A stretch of 64,000 nt of DNA from Pseudomonas nicosulfuronedens (lineage in GTDB: Bacteria; Pseudomonadota; Gammaproteobacteria; Pseudomonadales; Pseudomonadaceae), in NCBI RefSeq assembly GCF_005877905.1, contig NZ_SWDV01000010.1, positions 1-64,000 of the forward strand. The letters are read 5' to 3'. Below, one piece after another: positions 42,991-50,209 of this stretch. Numbering within the stretch: the first letter of the stretch is position 1; each line of letters begins with the position of its first letter. Under the pieces are notes generated by a model. It did no database searches, was not told the DNA's origin, and saw nothing but the letters and a program-made list of their open reading frames with translations. The position numbers and the translations under genes are program-made.

Positions 42991-43080
42991 GCTCTATGGC
43001 GGTCCGTGTGGTGTGGCTTCGGCCAGCCGGTTCTCGCTCCTCAGACCCGGGTTCCTACCTCCACACGGGCCGCCTCCATA
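42991..43080 (+). ncRNA. C4-type antisense RNA element
   Basis: A folded leader. GGCGGTCCGTGTGG (42998-43011) pairs with CCACACGGGCCGCC (43061-43074) through 14 bp with one G-U. Inside is a TGGC-TTCG-GCCA hairpin (43014-43025), then a loop containing TCGCTCCTCA (43034-43043). That loop is a perfect 10-nt complement of TGAGGAGCGA (43116-43125), the Shine-Dalgarno of the leader ORF at 43131. A second match pairs TCCTAC (43053-43058) with GTAGGA (43084-43089). This is the logic of the phage P1/P7 C4 RNA, which blocks translation of a small ORF coupled to the next gene. Related elements are known in bacterial chromosomes. Confidence 0.75.
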
Positions 43081-43130
43081 CCCGTAGGACGGTTGACTGG
43101 CGGCTCCCTATCCATTGAGGAGCGACATTA

Positions 43131-43214
43131 ATGCACTATCCCCCTTTCTTCCTCGTGCACCACCTCTCATCACGCCAGACCCCAGCCCTCCCCCCGGAGG
43201 TGCCCCATGCGTGA
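43131..43214 (+). CDS. 27-residue leader peptide coupled to the next gene
   Basis: ATG at 43131 has a very strong ribosome binding site (TGAGGAGCGA), the predicted target of the C4-like RNA. It encodes MHYPPFFLVHHLSSRQTPAL plus seven more residues, and its TGA (43212-43214) overlaps the next start (ATGCGTGA, 43207-43214). The Pro/His-rich peptide itself probably does little. Its translation likely opens the downstream ribosome binding site. Confidence 0.7.
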   Translation: MHYPPFFLVHHLSSRQTPALPPEVPHA

Positions 43215-43488
43215 ATTTCTCCCCGTTGCCTTGACCGGCCAGTTCGGCGAAGAAGTCCTCTTCATCAACGCCCTCGCCCCGGTCGAACACCTGCGCGAAG
43301 CCGCCCTGCGCCGCATCACGGCGGTCGAAGACCTGCTGCAGTTGATGGAAGACGACAGCGACTGTGGCCTCATCCGCGCCACCGCCCGCTTCGCCTCCGC
43401 CTTGGCCCCGCTGGTCAGCGAAGCCCGCCAGCTCTACGAGCTGGCCCTGGAACGCCCCGACTACCAGGCGGGGCCGATGGAGCGCTGA
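43207..43488 (+). CDS. Small helical protein under C4-like RNA control
   Basis: A 93-residue protein, mostly helical, no signal peptide. It starts in an 8-nt overlap with the leader ORF and has its own CCGGAGG site. The pattern (VLFINALAPVEHLREAALRRITAVEDLLQLMEDD...GLIRATARFASALAPLVSEARQL) resembles the DUF3077/DUF6124 small proteins common in pseudomonads, which in my recollection often follow similar leaders. That assignment needs a profile search. No function is known for the family. Confidence 0.72.
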   Translation: MREFLPVALTGQFGEEVLFINALAPVEHLREAALRRITAVEDLLQLMEDDSDCGLIRATARFASALAPLVSEARQLYELALERPDYQAGPMER

Positions 43489-43497
43489 ATACCGCCA

Positions 43498-43525
43498 CCG
43501 GGCCGGCCCCGAAGCGCCGGCCCGG
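43498..43525. terminator. Bidirectional terminator-like hairpin between convergent genes
   Basis: CCGGGCCGGC (43498-43507) and GCCGGCCCGG (43516-43525) form a perfect 10-bp GC stem with an 8-nt loop, between the stop of the small protein gene (43488) and that of the hydrolase gene (43537). It has no T run. Confidence 0.6.
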
Positions 43526-43536
43526 CGAGCACCCAC

Positions 43537-44163
43537 TTACTTCTTGGAAGTCAGCGTGCTGTAGGCAGTGATCAGGTTGCGGTAATCAGGGATGTGGTTG
43601 GAGAACAGCGCAGCCAGGCCCTCGATATCGTTGCGCCAGTCGCGGTGCAGCTCACAGGCCACGCCGAACCAGGTCATCATCTGCGCGCCGGCGGCTTCCA
43701 TGCGGCGCCAGGCGGCGTCACGGGTGACTTCGTTGAAGGTGCCGGAGGCGTCGGCGACGACGAAGACGTCGAATCCCTCTTCCAGCGCCGACAACGCCGG
43801 GAAGGCCACGCAGACCTCGGTCACAACGCCGGCGATGATCAGCTGCTTCTTGCCGGTGGCCTTCACCGCTTTCACGAAGTCCTCGTTGTCCCAGGCGTTG
43901 ATGTTGCCGGGGCGGGCGATGTAGGGCGCGTCAGGGAACAGGTCCTTCAGCTCGGGCACCAGCGGGCCGTTGGGGCCACTCTCGAAGCTGGTGGTGAGGA
44001 TGGTCGGCAGCTTGAAGTACTTGGCCAGGTCGGCCAGGGCGAGGACGTTGTTCTTGAACTTGTCCGGTTCGATGTCTCGCACCAGCGAAAGCAGACCGGC
44101 CTGGTGATCGACCAGCAATACGGCGGCCTGGGTCTTGTCGAGACGGACGTAGGGCTTGCTCAT
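43537..44163 (-). CDS. ycaC: YcaC-like isochorismatase-family hydrolase
   Basis: A 208-residue cysteine hydrolase, very close to YcaC in length and sequence. Putative catalytic Asp19 lies in LLVDHQAG, Cys118 in TEVCVAFPALSALEEG, and the segment NINAWDN spans about residues 87-93. YcaC forms large ring assemblies; its natural substrate is unknown and it is often induced by oxidative or chemical stress. It lies 51 bp downstream of a second, divergent member of the same superfamily, and the pirin gene follows upstream on the same strand. Confidence 0.9.
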   Translation of the reverse strand: MSKPYVRLDKTQAAVLLVDHQAGLLSLVRDIEPDKFKNNVLALADLAKYFKLPTILTTSFESGPNGPLVPELKDLFPDAPYIARPGNINAWDNEDFVKAVKATGKKQLIIAGVVTEVCVAFPALSALEEGFDVFVVADASGTFNEVTRDAAWRRMEAAGAQMMTWFGVACELHRDWRNDIEGLAALFSNHIPDYRNLITAYSTLTSKK

Positions 44164-44214
44164 GGCGTTTCCTCTTTGCGGTGGATACCCGGTCGGAGCC
44201 GGGCAAGGGTTGAA

Positions 44215-44901
44215 TCAGCGCTGGGAGTCCAGCACTTCGTGTTCGGTCACGACCTGCTGGGCCTTGGTGTAGCTTTCGATCAGCAGGCGGTAATGCGGGA
44301 AGATCAGGCTGTAGGCCTCGGCCCACTGCGCGGCATCCGGGCGGTTCCAGGTACGCTGGATTTCCGAGGCCACCGCGGCGGTGTCCATGGGCACCACACC
44401 AGCCTGGACGACACGGGACAGGGTGATTTCCTGCGCCGCCTTGGAATAGGTGCCGGAGGCATCGATCACGGCAAATACCTTGTAGCCGGCGTTGACGGCG
44501 GCGATTGCCGGGAAGGCCATGCAAACGCTGGTGATGGTGCCGGCAATGACCAGGGTTTTCCTGCCGGTGGCCGCCACCGCGGCGACGAACTCGGGGTTGT
44601 CCCAGGCGTTGATCTCGCCCTTGCGTGCCACGTACTGCGCATGGGGCGCGGCTTCATGGATCTCGGGGATCAGCGGGCCGTTGGGGCCCTGCGGAACCGA
44701 GGCGGTGGTGATCACCGGAATCTTCGCCAGCGTCGCGATGCGGGCCAGGGTGATGGCGTTGTTGCGCAGCTCGGTCATGGGCATGTCCTTGACCGTCTGG
44801 AACAGGCCGCTCTGGTGATCGATGAGCAGCATGGCGGTGTCGTCGGAGTCGATCACCGGGCGCTGGCCATTGAAGTTGGCAATCTGGTTGAAGTGGCTCA
44901 T
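44215..44901 (-). CDS. Second isochorismatase-family cysteine hydrolase
   Basis: A 228-residue protein of the same superfamily as its YcaC-like neighbour. Asp28 ([10 protein letters not shown]), the [11 protein letters not shown] segment, and the nucleophile Cys in [13 protein letters not shown] align with YcaC, but it has an extra N-terminal ~9 residues and a different C-terminus. Start at 44901 ([10 protein letters not shown]). Tandem placement suggests duplication followed by divergence. Substrate unknown. Confidence 0.89.
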   Translation of the reverse strand: MSHFNQIANFNGQRPVIDSDDTAMLLIDHQSGLFQTVKDMPMTELRNNAITLARIATLAKIPVITTASVPQGPNGPLIPEIHEAAPHAQYVARKGEINAWDNPEFVAAVAATGRKTLVIAGTITSVCMAFPAIAAVNAGYKVFAVIDASGTYSKAAQEITLSRVVQAGVVPMDTAAVASEIQRTWNRPDAAQWAEAYSLIFPHYRLLIESYTKAQQVVTEHEVLDSQR

Positions 44902-44998
44902 TTCGGGGTCTCCACAAAGGGCATCCGGCCCATAAAGCCCGCGCATCCTGCGCGGGCGCTCATCCAGACTAGGCGACGCCTGAGTCCGGGGTATGACA

Positions 44999-45865
44999 TC
45001 AGCGGGTCATCTGTCCGAAACGCCCGCTCTGGACATCGGCAATAGCCTGCTGAATCTCGCTTTCGCTGTTCATCACGAAGGGGCCGTAGCCGACGATGGG
45101 CTCATCCAGCGGCTCGCCGCTGAGCAGCAGGACCAGGGCATCGCTCTCGGCCTCCAGTTGCAGGTACTCACCGCGCCGGTCAAGCAGCGCCAACTGGCCT
45201 TCGTGCAGCGCTTCGCCGCCGCCCAAGCGGACGCTGCCGCGCAACACCACCACGGCCGTGTTGCGCCCGGCCTTGACGGCCAGTTCCAACGGGTAGCCGG
45301 GCTGCAGACGCAGGTCCCAGACATCCAGCGGGCTGAAGGTGTGGGCCGGGCCCGCATGGCCGGCGTAGTCGCCCGCGATCACCCGCAGGCTGCCGGCGCC
45401 ATCAGCCAGGTCCATGCGCGGGATGTCGCTGGCCAGCAGCGTCTGGTAGGCCGGGGCGGTGCGCTTGTGGCGGGCCGGTAAATTCACCCAGAGCTGGACC
45501 ATGTGCAGGTTGCCGCCGCTGCGGGTGAAGTCCGGCGAGTGATATTCCTCGTGGAGGATGCCGTCGCCCGCCGTCATCCACTGCACGTCGCCGGGGCCGA
45601 TGCGGCCGCCACCGCCGCTGGAGTCGCGGTGTTCCAGTTCACCTTCGTAGACCAGGGTCACGGTCTCGAACCCTCGGTGTGGGTGCTGGCCGACGCCACG
45701 GCGCACCGCGCTGGGGCCGAAAGCGTGAGGGCCGGCATGGTCGAGCAGCAGGAAGGGACTGAGGTGCTCGCCGAGGCTGTCGTAGGAAAACAGCGTGCGA
45801 ACCGGGAAGCCGTCGCCGACCCAGTGCGGGCGGGCGGCGCTGTAGATGCCAAGAATCTGTTTCAT
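44999..45865 (-). CDS. Pirin-family bicupin protein
   Basis: A 288-residue pirin. The N-terminal cupin keeps metal ligands in [22 protein letters not shown] and [11 protein letters not shown] (His, His, His, Glu). The C-terminal pirin_C domain follows after about residue 170. Bacterial pirins can act as quercetinase-like dioxygenases or redox-sensing regulators. Start at 45865 with an ideal AGGAGG 6 nt upstream. It is the first gene of the minus-strand set pirin - hydrolase - YcaC and is divergent from the LysR gene at 45967, its probable regulator. Confidence 0.92.
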   Translation of the reverse strand: MKQILGIYSAARPHWVGDGFPVRTLFSYDSLGEHLSPFLLLDHAGPHAFGPSAVRRGVGQHPHRGFETVTLVYEGELEHRDSSGGGGRIGPGDVQWMTAGDGILHEEYHSPDFTRSGGNLHMVQLWVNLPARHKRTAPAYQTLLASDIPRMDLADGAGSLRVIAGDYAGHAGPAHTFSPLDVWDLRLQPGYPLELAVKAGRNTAVVVLRGSVRLGGGEALHEGQLALLDRRGEYLQLEAESDALVLLLSGEPLDEPIVGYGPFVMNSESEIQQAIADVQSGRFGQMTR

Positions 45866-45966
45866 GGGGTGCCTCCTGTTGTGCATGGAGGCCACGATAC
45901 GGACAGGACAATTGCCCCAGTAGACGGCAAAAACTACTATCAGTGTTCCATCACAGGAACACTGAA

Positions 45967-46872
45967 ATGGACGATCTCAACGACCTCTACTACTTCGCCC
46001 AAGTGGTGGAGCACGGCGGATTCACCCCTGCCGGCCGCGCCCTGGACGAGCCCAAGTCGAAGCTGAGCCGGCGTATCGCCGCGCTGGAGGAACGCCTGGG
46101 CGTGCGGCTGATCCAGCGTTCGACGCGGCATTTCTCGGTGACCGAGATTGGCCAGGTGTTCTACCGACATTGCCTGGCGATGCTGGTGGAAGCGGCGGCT
46201 GCCACCGAGGCCGTCGAACAGCACCGTTCCGAACCGCGCGGGGTGGTGAACCTGAGCTGTCCCACGGCGCTGCTGAACTTCTGGGTCGGCCCGATGCTGG
46301 CGCGCTTCATGGTGCAGTACCCACTGGTGGAGCTGCATGTACAGAGCACCAACCGGCAGGTGGACCTGATCCAGGAGGGCATCGACATTGCCTTGCGGGT
46401 GCGCTTCCCGCCGCTGGAAAGCAGTGACCTGGTGATGAAAGTGCTGGGCGAAAGCCGCCAGCGGGTGGTGGGCGCCCCGGCACTGCGCGAGCGCCTGCCG
46501 GCCAGGCCGACGCCCGTCGATGTGGCTGCCCTGCCGACGCTGCACTGGGGCGCGGTACAGCGGGAGTACCACTGGCAACTGGACGGCCCCGAAGGGGCCA
46601 GCGCGCAGGTGCGCTACCGGCCGCGAATGGTCACCGACGACCTGGTTGCGCTGCGCCAGGCCGCGCTGGCGGGCGCCGGTGCCGTGCACATACCGGCCGT
46701 GGTGGTGTGCGAGGATCTGAACGAAGGCCGATTGGTGAACCTTCTGCCGGACTGGGCGCCGCGTACCGGCGTGGTCCACGCGGTGTTCCCTTCGCGGCGC
46801 GGGCTGTTGCCGTCGGTACGCACCTTGCTTGATTTCCTCGGTGAGGAATTTGAGAAGAGCGATATGTCCTGA
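45967..46872 (+). CDS. LysR-family transcriptional regulator (pirin/isochorismatase locus)
   Basis: A 301-residue LTTR. HTH at residues 1-62 (LYYFAQVVEHGGFTPAGRALDEPKSKLSRRIAALEERLGVRLIQRSTRHFSVTEIG). The effector domain begins near residue 88 (GVVNLSCPTALLNFWVGPMLARFM). It is divergent from the pirin gene over 101 bp, the usual LysR layout, so it likely controls the pirin and both hydrolases. Confidence 0.92.
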   Translation: MDDLNDLYYFAQVVEHGGFTPAGRALDEPKSKLSRRIAALEERLGVRLIQRSTRHFSVTEIGQVFYRHCLAMLVEAAAATEAVEQHRSEPRGVVNLSCPTALLNFWVGPMLARFMVQYPLVELHVQSTNRQVDLIQEGIDIALRVRFPPLESSDLVMKVLGESRQRVVGAPALRERLPARPTPVDVAALPTLHWGAVQREYHWQLDGPEGASAQVRYRPRMVTDDLVALRQAALAGAGAVHIPAVVVCEDLNEGRLVNLLPDWAPRTGVVHAVFPSRRGLLPSVRTLLDFLGEEFEKSDMS

Positions 46873-47111
46873 GTAAGCGTCCCGCAAGCCCGAGAGAAAG
46901 TTCGCACTTCAATCCCGGACGCCGGTCCACCCTGAAGGAAATACTGCTCGGGAATATGGCGAGCTTTTCTTCAGAAAGCTCTGACATACCTTTCCAGCGA
47001 CCATTCCTTACCATTTGTCGACAAAAACGCCGTAACCAGTTCATCTGGTTGGGAATCTTTGATTAATGTCTACGCTGAAAACTGTTGGAAGAATGTCGAG
47101 GAGCAGCCGGT

Positions 47112-47486
47112 ATGGCTAAGAACCTGAAAGAGCGTGCAACGGTCATCTGCCGCCTCGACGACAAGATTCTCTTCGTGCGCAAATCCAAGTCGAAGTGGAA
47201 CCTCCCCGGCGGCCGCATCGAGGCCGACGAACGCCCCGGCCAGGCGGCCACCCGCGAGCTGATCGAGGAAACCGGGCTGGCCATCGAGCAGATGAACTAC
47301 GTGGCGCCGCTGGAGCTATACCAGACGCTGCACTACGTGTTCGAGACGCCGATCGACCCGACGCAACAGCCCACCCCGCTGAACGAGATCGCCGACTGCC
47401 GCTGGTTCGCTCCCGAAGAGCTGGAGCGCCGCCGGGTCAACAAGTCGGCTCGCCGCTTGCTGCGCACCTGCCTGAAGGCTGGTTGA
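47112..47486 (+). CDS. Nudix hydrolase
   Basis: A 124-residue pyrophosphohydrolase with an intact Nudix box: GGRIEADERPGQAATRELIEETGLAI (about residues 35-60), including the metal-binding REx2EE. It hydrolyses a nucleoside diphosphate linked to another group; the specific substrate cannot be told. The start at 47112 has GAGGAG 9 nt upstream. A 17-codon ORF from 47066 overlaps this start and could couple to it. The 240 bp before it contain no other gene. Confidence 0.9.
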   Translation: MAKNLKERATVICRLDDKILFVRKSKSKWNLPGGRIEADERPGQAATRELIEETGLAIEQMNYVAPLELYQTLHYVFETPIDPTQQPTPLNEIADCRWFAPEELERRRVNKSARRLLRTCLKAG

Positions 47487-47559
47487 TGGGCTGACGGACG
47501 GCGCGTATCAAGGTATCTTCAGCGCCTTCCTACAACACCCTTCCAGGATTCGTTCCCCC

Positions 47560-48147
47560 ATGCTTCGCGCTGCCCTGCTCTGCACCACCGCGCTGTTCAC
47601 CACGGCAATGAGTTCCGGCCTGGCCCTTGCTCAGGTCGAGGTGAAGCCTGTGCAGCACTCCAAGGTCGGCGAAGTGCTGGCGGTGCGGATCAGCGAGGAG
47701 ATCGCTCCGGGCGACTACGAGCGCCTGTTCAAGGGGCTGCTGGCCAACCCGGGGAAGTTCGCCCGCAAGGTGGCCTTGCTGGACAGCATCGGCGGTAGCG
47801 CCGCCGAATCGATCAAGATGGGTCGTCTGCTGCGCGAGTCCGGCTTCGAGACGCTGGTGCCGACCAACAGCGTCTGCCAGGGTTCCTGCGTCTATCTGCT
47901 GGCTGCCGGCAAGCACCGTACGGTGCGTGGCTACGTGGGCCTGCATCGCCCCTACTACCCCGCCGGCGATTCGTCCCAGGCGGCGGGCAGCTACAACGCC
48001 CGCACCTATTTCCGCGACATGGACATTCCGCTGGAACTGGCCGACACCATGCAGAGCATCGACCCGCAGCGCATGCGTGTGCTGACGCCGGAGGAGCTGC
48101 AGCGCTACCGCCTGGGCGCAACGCCCAGCCAGATCAGCGCCCGCTGA
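47560..48147 (+). CDS. Periplasmic ClpP/crotonase-fold protein (COG3904-like)
   Basis: A 195-residue exported protein. The signal peptide covers about residues 1-24 (MLRAALLCTTALFTTAMSSG...LAQ). The mature part resembles ClpP-like periplasmic proteins: LLDSIGGSAAESIKMGRLLRESGFETLV, then SVCQGSCVYLLAAGKHRTVRGYVGLHRPY. A Ser and two Cys occupy the usual nucleophile region (Q-G-S-C-V). Its C-terminal 14 bp overlap the end of the convergent histidine phosphatase gene. Function unknown. Confidence 0.82.
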   Translation: MLRAALLCTTALFTTAMSSGLALAQVEVKPVQHSKVGEVLAVRISEEIAPGDYERLFKGLLANPGKFARKVALLDSIGGSAAESIKMGRLLRESGFETLVPTNSVCQGSCVYLLAAGKHRTVRGYVGLHRPYYPAGDSSQAAGSYNARTYFRDMDIPLELADTMQSIDPQRMRVLTPEELQRYRLGATPSQISAR

Positions 48148-48778
48148 CGTTCAGCGGCCACTGGTCGGCATCGATGTAGCCGAGCAGGCGCGGGCTCTTG
48201 TCCGTTTCGCTGAGCACGAACAGCGTCGAGGCGTAGTCCGGGGTCGCCGGGTCGTCCACGCTCACCGAGTGCTCCAGGTCCTCGATGCATTCGCTGTGGG
48301 TCACCAGGATCAGGTTGCGGTGCGCGATCTTGTGTTGCAGCGCCTGGCGCAACATCGATCCTTCACAGTTGTACAGCCACTCCTGCTCTTGCGGCGCCTG
48401 CCCGAACATCGAAGTGGCGGTCTGTACCGCACGCACCTGCTCACTGCTGAGGATGTCGGCATTGGCCAGGCCGAGGGCGGCGAAGTCCTGCCCGATGGCG
48501 TGGGCACTCAGTCCGCCACGCACGGTGATGCCGTCGACGTTGCCCAGGCAGGGGGCGCTGGAACGGTCACACCGTTCGGCATGGCGCACCAACACGATCA
48601 GGTCGCCGTTCTGCCAGTGCTCACGCAGCTCGGCCTGGCGCTTGGCATCACCGACCAGCGGTGCGGGACGAGAGAAGTCCAGCGGCAGGAAGCCACTGAG
48701 CAAGGCTATGAGAGGGAGGATCGCCAGCAACGACAGCCAGCCGCGAGACAGGGAACGGAAGAACTTTGGGGTGGGCAT
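48134..48778 (-). CDS. Membrane-anchored histidine phosphatase family protein
   Basis: A 214-residue phosphoglycerate-mutase-like phosphatase. An N-terminal hydrophobic segment (SLLAILPLIALLSGFLPL, about residues 16-33) anchors or exports it. The catalytic motif is VLVRHAERCD (His phospho-acceptor), and the second His is in LILVTHSECIED. The overall layout recalls Ais/PmrG heptose-phosphate phosphatases, which act on periplasmic LPS; that link is tentative. Start at 48778 (MPTPKFFRS) rather than the longer frame to 48868. Confidence 0.86.
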   Translation of the reverse strand: MPTPKFFRSLSRGWLSLLAILPLIALLSGFLPLDFSRPAPLVGDAKRQAELREHWQNGDLIVLVRHAERCDRSSAPCLGNVDGITVRGGLSAHAIGQDFAALGLANADILSSEQVRAVQTATSMFGQAPQEQEWLYNCEGSMLRQALQHKIAHRNLILVTHSECIEDLEHSVSVDDPATPDYASTLFVLSETDKSPRLLGYIDADQWPLNVSGR

Positions 48779-49042
48779 GGGCTCGGCCGTACTGCTGGTA
48801 GAAGGGAAAGCCCGACCCATCCCTGGGGTGACCATCGCACTGCGGGTTGTCAGATGGCGGGCAGGCAAACCCTATCGCCGCATTCGTGAAGAACCCGTTA
48901 TGAATTGCTGAAGAAACCGTATCCGTCAGAAACGACCGTCTGTCGCCCCGCAGCCTTCGAGGTGCTAACTGGCGCGATTGGCCCGCTTTCGGTCATCGCA
49001 CTGTGGTAGAACAAGGCACAGTGCCATCAGAGAGCCGCCGCC

Positions 49043-50014
49043 ATGCCGTACGACGCCTCCCCGGAAAATCCCGTCTACCAGACCCTCCTCGAATCCACCC
49101 GCGCCATCCCGTGGAAAATCGACTGGCGATCCATGACCTTCGCCTACATCGGCCCGCAGATCGAAGACCTTCTAGGCTGGAGCCAGGCCAGCTGGGTCAG
49201 CGCCAACGACTGGGCCGAACGCATGCACCCGGAAGATCGCGACCGCGTGGTGAACTTCTGCGTGTCGCAGTCGCGCGAGGGCACCGACCACGAGGCGGAC
49301 TACCGCGCCCTCACCTCCTCCGGTGACTACGTGTGGATCCGCGATGTGGTGCACGTGATGCGTGACGAGAACGGCGAAGTGGACTCGCTGGTCGGCTTCA
49401 TGTTCGACATCAGCGAACGCAAGCGCGCCGAAGAGCAGCTGATCATGCTGCAGCGCCAGCTGGAGGAGTACTCGTACAAGGACGGCCTGACCGGCGTGGC
49501 CAACCGGCGCATGTTCGACTCGGTGCTGGACACCGAGTGGGGCAGCGCCCAGCGCAGCGGCCAACCGTTGTCCCTGGTGCTGCTGGATATCGACTACTTC
49601 AAGCAATTCAACGATCACTACGGGCACATCCAGGGCGACGACTGCCTGCGCACCGTCGGCAAGGCGCTGGCCGGCGCGCTGCACCGACCGCGGGACTTCA
49701 TCGCCCGCTTCGGTGGCGAGGAGTTCGTGCTGGTGCTACCGGAGACCGACAGCGAGGCCGCGCGGCAGATCGCCGAGCGTTGCCGCAGCGTGCTGCGCGA
49801 GCAACAGATCAGCCACGAAAAGTCCAATGTCTCGTCGTTGCTGACCATCAGCCTGGGCGTCGGCACTGCCGTGCCCTCCTCCAGCGACCGTCCGCTGGAC
49901 TTCGTCGCGGCGGTGGACCGCCTGCTCTACCAGGCCAAGCAGGCCGGGCGCGACCGCCTGGTGGCCGCACAGTGGAACCGTGGTGACGACCTGCGGCGTG
50001 ATGCGGTGCGCTGA
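49043..50014 (+). CDS. PAS-GGDEF diguanylate cyclase
   Basis: A 323-residue cytoplasmic c-di-GMP synthase. The PAS/PAC sensor spans about residues 14-135 (WKIDWRSMTFAYIGPQIEDLLGW ... DSLVGFMFDISERKRAEEQL), joined by a short coiled coil to a GGDEF domain (about 155-318). The active site is Gly224-Gly-Glu-Glu-Phe228. An intact inhibitory site RxxD (Arg215-Pro-Arg-Asp218) indicates product feedback. No membrane span. It lies 195 bp upstream of aceE on the same strand; a functional link is not evident. Confidence 0.93.
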   Translation: MPYDASPENPVYQTLLESTRAIPWKIDWRSMTFAYIGPQIEDLLGWSQASWVSANDWAERMHPEDRDRVVNFCVSQSREGTDHEADYRALTSSGDYVWIRDVVHVMRDENGEVDSLVGFMFDISERKRAEEQLIMLQRQLEEYSYKDGLTGVANRRMFDSVLDTEWGSAQRSGQPLSLVLLDIDYFKQFNDHYGHIQGDDCLRTVGKALAGALHRPRDFIARFGGEEFVLVLPETDSEAARQIAERCRSVLREQQISHEKSNVSSLLTISLGVGTAVPSSSDRPLDFVAAVDRLLYQAKQAGRDRLVAAQWNRGDDLRRDAVR

Positions 50015-50209
50015 GGCGACTGCGACGTCCTGACTCGATATCCCGACGGGCACCGGCGCCAGAGCTGTCTAAGCTCTATAGCCACACGCGCGTGCCGGCG
50101 GCAGCGCGGCGGCCTCACGAGGGTCGCCGCCCACTGCGCCAACTCCATGAAACCCCTGGCCCGGAGCCGGCATTGCGTAGAGCCGACCCCGTAACCAGGA
50201 CCCCTGACC

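Noticed and set aside
42991-43080. Prophage origin of the C4-like RNA
   Set aside because: No integrase, capsid, lysis or repressor genes lie within the flanks seen here, so I treat it as a chromosomal unit.
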